A DNA stretch of 64,000 nucleotides from Syngnathus acus (Eukaryota; Chordata; Actinopteri; Syngnathiformes; Syngnathidae). This document shows, piece by piece, positions 49,801 to 64,000 of the stretch (position 1 is its first letter; every line of letters begins with the position of its first letter). A model generated the notes under the pieces. That model was given only the letters and a program-made list of their open reading frames with translations. It ran no database searches and was not told the origin of the DNA. The stretch spans positions 8,202,491 to 8,266,490 of the forward strand of contig NC_051092.1 in NCBI RefSeq assembly GCF_901709675.1, written 5' to 3'. The position numbers and the translations under genes are program-made.

Positions 49801-50806
49801 TTTTTTGTGCAATGCGCTTTGTGCTCATTAAGTGTTTGTGCCATAATAGCTTCAGATGAGTCAATTCTTCATCGTCAATCCAAATTTCACTTTAATGTCA
49901 TTGGTGTAATTTTATCATTTAGGGCAGTGCTATGCTCTATGTGACATTTCATTGGAATTTGAGATTATGTCTATGAATACTGCTCTCTGTTTGATTGTGG
50001 CAGTTCCAATACTTTTCTAGTATAATTTGTCCTGCCTGTTTGGTCCCAGTAACTGACTTTGTCAGATGCTATTCTTTTGAATGCTCACACACATACGCAC
50101 ACACACGGGATATATTTATTTTTAATCATAAACAAGAAAAAAAAAATCCCTTTCCTAAATTATAGTGAATTAAAAAGAAAACACATACATAGTGGCTTAA
50201 AGTTTTGTCTTCATGGTTTGATTTGTGCTTTAATGCTCCATCGTGAATATTGTGCTATAAGGCTCAGCATAACCTGCTCCAAAACCCTTTCATCACTTCT
50301 GGCAGAAATAATAGGTATATATGTAGCCAAGGTCATTCTGAGACTAAAAATAAATGTGATCTTAGCAGGTGTGCTTATGATGCCACTGAAATGGAAGGAA
50401 AGTGAGGAAGTTGTCGCTACTCTAGTAACAATAATCATCTGAGACGCTTCAAGTGGAAGCAGAATGTATTGCTGGCAATAGTGTGTCGTATTGAATGTTC
50501 CTTCCCTCCTTCAGCGTCGAATTATGTTGTGCAAGAGTCTGATATTAAAGACATAATTGTGCTCTAACAGGAAGCGTGTAGCGCTGTTGCCTTTTCACAG
50601 TTAAGTGAATTAGTAGTATTTATCAGTCAGAGACAGTTACAAAGAGAACCTTAAAGGGACTAATACTAAAGAAAACTAGTCAACATAATAAACATTAGTA
50701 GTTGTGTTCATATGAGATTTTTTTTTTCATTCACACTTTTGTTTTCCATCACCAGAAAGGAAAGCTTGTGGAGCCCAGAAGCAGGGGATCTCTGTCTGCA
50801 CTGCCA
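46892..50806. other. cd44-slc1a2 tail-to-tail region
   Basis: No exon was recognised. The right part should be the slc1a2 3' UTR (minus strand). Several TTTATT (minus AATAAA) sites exist, for example near 50115, 48723 and 47405, and I cannot choose among them. AT-rich throughout. Confidence 0.45.
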
Positions 50807-58422
<7,616 letters not shown>

Positions 58423-59180
58423 ACTGTTGGCACTGTGAAACACAGATACGACAAAAGGTTAAGCAATGCATTGGACTAAAAACTCACACTAAAGCTTGTT
58501 CTGGATATCTCTAAAAATCTCAATATATCTAGGAAGAAAACAGCAACTGTTGAGTTGTCATCTCCCTATTACCCTTTATGGTTGCGATGGCAGCCAGCAG
58601 ATGGAAGCTGACAACAATCTGGTATGAAGTTGCAGCCTCTTGAGATGATGCTTAAAACACTTGAGTCAGTTTATTAAAAGCAGTTTCTTAATGCTCTCTA
58701 GTGTGGCATTTCGTAATAGATGAATGTGATCCATTGCAGCAGTTCAGCCATCGGTGACAATGTTATTTAAACTGTATTCAGAGGAGACCTAGTTCTGGAA
58801 AAAAGAACAACCCTCCTCCAAAATGTTTGTTTTGCAGTATCACTGTATTACAAAATACATTGAATCAATAACGTACTTGACAATGTGTATTTTTTTGGTC
58901 AATGTTTAATAGTGAATGTGCGTTTACAGTGTCCTTTGAGGAAGTGACACCAAATTTTGTATGTCACTTGATTTTAGTCATGGGAGAAGAGAGTCAAAGT
59001 ACTTTCTTTTCCATTCAATTTCCACAGATGATTTCATGACAGTATAGTTTGAACCGCCGAGCTAAACCTCAAATACGATTGTACGATGAGGGAAATTAGT
59101 CACACAGGCTTATTAATTAAATGATAAATAATTAGTGGAGGAAGAACAATGCGTTTTCCTGCACTTTCATTTTATACAGC

Positions 59181-59353
59181 TACCGTAATTTTCGGACTAT
59201 AAGTCGCACCGGAGTATAAGTCGCACCAGCCATAAAATGCCCAAAAAAGTGAAAAAAACCATATATATGTATATAAATCGCTCCTGAGTATAAGTCGCCC
59301 CCCCACCCAAACTATGAAAAAAAACCGCGACTTATAGTCCGAAAATTACGGTA
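59181..59353. mobile_element. Complete MITE with perfect 27-bp inverted repeats
   Basis: Bases 59181-59207 (TACCGTAATTTTCGGACTAT plus AAGTCGC) are the exact reverse complement of 59327-59353. The outermost TA on each side fits a TA target duplication. The 119-base interior repeats TATAAGTCGC twice more and has no coding capacity. Fragments with the same end type are at 21155-21234 and 29044-29160. The TA site suggests Tc1/mariner-superfamily mobilisation. Confidence 0.88.
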
Positions 59354-59730
59354 CTTTTTTCAAAGAAAGAAAGACTGTGGAAAATAGAAAAAAAAATTCT
59401 GAGTTTGACAGAAAATAGAAAATTCTTTGGATAGTATTTTCACATCTAGTGCAAAGTGCAGTCTAATTGTATGCACGGGTGGAAGTATCTTTCTTTTGAT
59501 ACTTGCCTAGACTTTGCAAAACTCATCGTAGCATTTCTCCGTTAACATTTTCCAGTGTGGAAGTGATTCTCTGACGGGATTCTTCAATGCTAGCAGGAAA
59601 AGATAAGGTACATAGAACAGATCTTGATCTGTTCCTTTATATTCAGTACAATTTGGTGGTTATTACAAAAGAATGTCAACATTTCAGGGACACCCTGTAT
59701 ATTAAAGATGATGATAATAAAAATTATAAT

Positions 59731-59885
59731 CCATCCATCCAACCAACCGCTTATCCTCACAAGGGTCCCAGGGCAATAGGCAAGGGACACCCTGAACTGG
59801 TTGCCAGCAAATTGCATGGCACACATGGACAAACAGAGTGTGTTATTGAAAACGCCATTGGTCTGCCAGTATGCCCAGTGAGGGA
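59731..59885 (-). repeat. SINE-like dispersed repeat, copy E
   Basis: Begins CATCCATCC and carries CGCTTATCCTCACAAGGGTC, GGACACCCTGAACTGGTTGC and AAACGCCATTGGTCTGCC, the complement of the copy B core. Confidence 0.7.
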
Positions 59886-60155
59886 CAGATGGCGAATTTG
59901 CAAACACACTTAAGTAGACTTTCCCTGGCACATAAATGAAGATTTGCCAATTTTTCTGCTGAGCGCAAGTGCACTTGTATACAGAAATAAGGCTACAGAT
60001 GTTGCCACTCATCTGCAAAAATCCCATGGCAATGTCAGCAGGGACAAACAGCAGAGAAGAAATGATGTGACTGACATTTGATCTCACTGCGAGGGTCAGG
60101 GCCGAAATAAAAGTCTCAGCGAATAACATTATTATTTTGTTGTCCTTGTACTCAC

Positions 60156-60178
60156 CCCCACTGTGCAGTAAATGTCAT
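60156..60178 (-). CDS. slc1a2: Speculative slc1a2 first coding exon
   Basis: Minus-strand ATG at 60178 gives M-T-F-T-A-Q-W, then GG before a perfect donor GTGAGT. The phase is correct and the split codon GG|T gives Gly before Ala-Asn, as in human MASTEG-ANN. Only phase and donor support it. An equally short alternative is ATG at 62712 with donor AA|GTAAGT, and the true exon may lie beyond 64000. Confidence 0.22.
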
Positions 60179-61599
60179 ACACCTATATCTCAATTTTACA
60201 CAGACTTTGGGGACCAGAATTTGGGAATCGCGTTAACCCTGACTCTATAGAAATATATAGAAAAAATATAGCATTGTATAGAGTTTTATTTGTTTAGAAA
60301 GGCATGCTTTTAGGCAGCCGAAGGGGTCCTTTGTTACGTTAATTTAGGTCAGGCATGTTGTTAGGCAGTCGAAGAGGTCCGTTTGCTCCACACCTATCAA
60401 AGTCCGACATTTTATTAAAAGAGAACTCATGACTCATGAGTGGCTGGGTGGAGAGAATACCTGGCCAAAGCAAACAAAGCTCATAAAAATGTATTTATGA
60501 CCAAAAAAACTCGGGTCCATGACCAAACCGCATTAGACAGAAAGTCGCGTAGGATTGAAGCGAGTAAAATTGAGATTTAGGTGTATTCTTATCTATGAAA
60601 TGAAGTACTTATAAATTATGTTCCCGTCAACTGTTCATTTTAATGGTGATGAAATACTCTGTAATGGGTTGGTACATTGCCAGATACTCCCTCACAATCT
60701 AAAAGATTTTGGGGAGGTCTGCCAAGGTACCGTGAACTCCCAAATACATGTTCCAAATTATCATCAAAATGATTTTAACTGGTGCGCCTTGTATTCAGGT
60801 ATGGCTTATGTGATATTCAAGCTAATTAAGGTGAGCGCCAATTCACAGAAATTTGCTATTCGCGGTTGGACTTGGTCGTTCTTGGCTACTGTGCTGTAGT
60901 TTCTAATTATTATACGAACACACAAACACGGACGAGCTCACACGCACACACTCAAACACACAAGCGAACCCATCTCCTCAAGCTTTGTGTATTGCTGTGA
61001 GATCAACTATAGGAAGACCACCTGGGCAGCTTCCAGGCACACAGATGGAGCGTTGCGATCTTCTCTTATTAACTTCAAAGTGACGTGTGAAATACAGAAT
61101 GAACATGCAAACAGACGGCAAAACATTCCCATTATACCCCACCTTGGCTTGTGTTTCATACATCTGGCAAAAAAGCTGAATTATAGTGAAAGCACAAAAA
61201 AACATAGGTGAAAAAAAGAAGCTGAAAAAATGAGCAATACTGCAGAATCCCAGCCCATAAGAGTGATGAGGAGTTCATTAGTCTATTTTGCATTTCCCTT
61301 CTGATGACATTATTTTTAGCAGTGAGGTGAGAGGAAGCACATGTTAAATGTCATGGAGGTCGGATATTATTCTGTCATGAGACTCATTAGGACCCTTCTC
61401 ACCAAGACACATGACAGCATGAACTTGCAAAAAAAGAATAATTTTGAAATGCTTTTAATAAGATTTGTTGGATACGTTTCTCATCTGAAATGGGTGGTGT
61501 TGTCATGGAAAGTATCATATTTTTTACCATTTGAATGTGGTGGGTCTAATAGTTTTGTTAAATTCATACCTAAATTCTAAAAACTCCTAGCATCTTGAC

Positions 61600-61932
61600 C
61601 AGGGCTGCCGAGTTCATTTTTGTCACCAGCCACACTCATCTTCTTACATATACCCTACAAATTGATGGGTAATTAGTTTTGAAATCTAATCTTGTTCAGC
61701 TATTGTTCAAGTTACTCGACTAACCTTTATTATTACATTACATTTAAAAAGGGTTTTGTAAAAAGAAAATGCTTGCAATATCTCAAAGATATTAATGATT
61801 ACATACAACAATTGTTGTAAATATTTTAACAAGATTCATGGATTTTGACACACTTGATTTAGTTTCGCAGGCTACATAAAATACGTGATAGGCTGGATCT
61901 GATCTGCAAGCTTTAAGGTTTGACATATGTGT
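61600..61932 (+). mobile_element. Decayed hAT-like element, copy 2
   Basis: Left end CAGGGCTGCCGAGTTCATTT and right end GTTTGACATATGTG are decayed versions of the ends at 17552-17881. The subterminal TTTCGCAGGCTACATAAAAT block is shared with TCTTCGCAGGCCACATAAAA of copy 1. No clear target duplication remains. The total length (333) is nearly the same as copy 1 (330). Confidence 0.7.
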
Positions 61933-64000
61933 TCCAGAGCCTTCTAACTCGCTCTGTATTTAGTACACTTGAAATGGACTGCGAGGATAAAATTATTTTG
62001 GTCAAGATGTCAAAGAGAATAGATATTGCAGAGGTTTCTGCTGCATTCAGTATTGTTTAGCACATCTTAAATTATTGACAAATTACTTTCCATGTATTCC
62101 CAGATATATAATAATAGTAATAATATTAATAATAATAATAATAATAATGCTGATATAATCTTTCTCCCCTTTCTGTATATATATGCTATTATAATTAAGA
62201 TAACATATATACGGATTACGTTATTAATATTATTATGTGTATTATTATTCAAACATTATGATTGATATGAAGTTTGGCAGAAAGGAAATTTGGAAAACCT
62301 AAATAAATCTTAACATGATATAGTCTAGGTCAGTACAGTTCTAAAACAATCATTTAATGATGTCGTAAATAAATATGTCTTGGGTATTATTAGCCATTCA
62401 CAGAAGCTCATAAATCAGTTATGTTATGCACAGGTGCACAGGTGCAGATTTGCGCGTGCGCACACACACAGCCTTGCGCGCACACATACACAATTACACA
62501 GGAGGGAAGGTCTCAGATGGATGAACCAATTAATCTCATCTGAGATCTTAGTCTGATTAATTGTACATGGCAATGAAGCCAAGAATAGATTAATGATGAT
62601 CTGAATAAATCAGTTGCCTGTGCGGTGAAAGCTCCTCAACATTAAAGCTCAAAAGGACAGCACTTATTCTTGACCTTTCTGAATGTGTAAATGCTAAATG
62701 GACTTACTTCATTTCAGGTGGAGTTGCACTCAAAGCTATATACGTACATTAACCGGGGTCACTTCTCCAGCTTTGGTATTCAAATAGCGATTAAGTCTCT
62801 GTAAAATCACGCCCGCTCCATGCAACGGAAAAAAGTAGAGTAGCCGATGATGGGGTCCCAAGTATGGCTGTTGGCTGTGACCAGCATCGATGTACTGGTA
62901 GCTCTTAGCTGTCCAATGGCTCTTCCTGATCATCCACAGAGCAGAAGTCCACTCAGATCAGGCCACAGAACAAGTCACTGCAAGAGACCACCTGAATTGT
63001 CTCATCCTGACGTCTGCCGGCACAGACCCACCCCGAAACTAAGCCCCCACCTACTAACTCTACTAACGAAAATCCTGGCCAAAAAGACCCACACACATGT
63101 ATAAAATAGACAAATATATAAAATGTGGAGGGGAGGGGAGAGGAGAATTAATCTCTGATTTTATGAGCACAATCCCTGGGACCCTTGCATTCCCTGGACA
63201 TGGTAATCCCCACTCCCAGACTGATCCACCTCTGTGGAATATGGCGATGCCCACTAATGGCGCAATATGCAGAGCTTTACAAATAGACTTTTTGCGCAAA
63301 AGTACGATTTAACATTAGCAACGTTGGCCACCCTGATGGAGAGCAGAGGAGATTTCATGCGTACAGTTCTCAGTTGTTATGCAACAATATGCAATATTTT
63401 TTCCGTGTGAAAATGGCATGCCGACCCGGTGATATGCCATTTGAGGGTAAATCATCAATTCATGTTTTTGTATATCCCAGCAAAAAAAAAAAATTGAGCC
63501 CCAGAGCCCAAACGACCATCGTGATTCATGCGAGGATGAAGTCAAGCTGATTTCGCTCTCGTCTCCCAGCAGCATGGGACTTCGCATAGCATTCAGCAGT
63601 ATCACAAGATTATTCTAATTAGGGAAATGTGTTGGAAAGCTATTTCCTCTTCAAACAAATGGCCCGCTGCACAACAAAAGCCGGTGGAATGCCATCCTTG
63701 TCGGCAAAGGTTGTGTCATGAGAAATCACTCATCCTTAATCTCTTCACATGTCATACCTATTCAAGAGGCTCTCTCAGGGAAAATGTAGCATTTTTATAT
63801 GAGGGTTGTGGGTACAGAGAGGAAGGGGTTACAGGGAGACACTCTAGAGGAAACGGGTTGCTGCGATCCCACCGCCTCCTCTCGGCCAAAAGAGGGGCCT
63901 GAGAGAGGCAGGCGGAGGCAGCCATCCCTGCTCTTGGCTGGTACCATGTGAAGCGCTCTGTTTCCTCTCTCTTCCTTTTCAAGGGCTTTGTTTCACAAGC

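Larger units (their letters stand above)
58433..64000. other. slc1a2 intron 1 or 5' flank
   Basis: No confident exon. It contains a MITE, a SINE-like copy, a hAT-like copy, short ACAC tracts (60920-60965, 62455-62500) and AAT-rich tracts (62100-62250). The stretch 62750-64000 is less AT-rich and could hold regulatory DNA, but I recognise no specific site. Confidence 0.45.

Overview
The window is nuclear DNA from a ray-finned fish, most likely a percomorph teleost. It has multi-exon genes with short GT-AG introns, dense microsatellites, and many degenerate fish-type transposable elements (RTE/Rex3-like LINE, Tc1-like, hAT-like, tRNA-SINE-like). The dispersed repeats resemble ones I associate with pipefish and seahorses, but the species cannot be fixed from this sequence. 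It is not bacterial or viral.

Four protein-coding genes can be reconstructed exon by exon with continuous reading frames. They follow the vertebrate 11p13-type order. On the + strand: ehf (ETS transcription factor, 8615-13621, 7 coding exons, 259 aa); pdhx (E3-binding protein/component X of pyruvate dehydrogenase, 16689-30603, 11 exons, 484 aa); cd44 (hyaluronan-receptor-family glycoprotein, 36905-46189, 8 exons, 371 aa). On the - strand, converging on cd44: slc1a2 (EAAT2/GLT-1 glutamate transporter, 58422-50807, 10 coding exons found, 562 aa from an internal Met). The slc1a2 first exon is uncertain or lies outside the window. APIP, which sits between EHF and PDHX in human, was not found in the 3 kb gap.

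Region by region: 1-8600 is gene-poor flank with one SINE-like copy and a truncated RTE-type LINE ending about 100 bp before the first ehf coding exon. 8611-13930 is ehf, with a second, oppositely oriented remnant of the same LINE family in an intron. 13930-16688 is a spacer with a 125-bp (CA)n tract and a SINE-like copy. 16689-31100 is pdhx, whose introns hold hAT-like, Tc1-like, SINE-like and TA-flanked MITE remnants. 31100-36904 is a spacer with one tandem duplication. 36905-46890 is cd44, with a large (GATA)17(GACA)32(GATA)16 block in intron 5. 46890-58432 is the slc1a2 3' region and gene. 58433-64000 is the slc1a2 5' flank or intron 1 with a MITE, a SINE-like copy and a hAT-like copy.

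The genes are not a functional pathway; they are linked by conserved synteny. The most notable biological signal is that the slc1a2 exon before the last one reads through its splice donor into a 12-residue tail ending E-T-C-I. This matches in length and ending the PDZ-binding GLT-1b C-terminus known from mammals, while the normal GLT-1a last exon lies 1.9 kb further on. No undescribed multi-gene system was seen.
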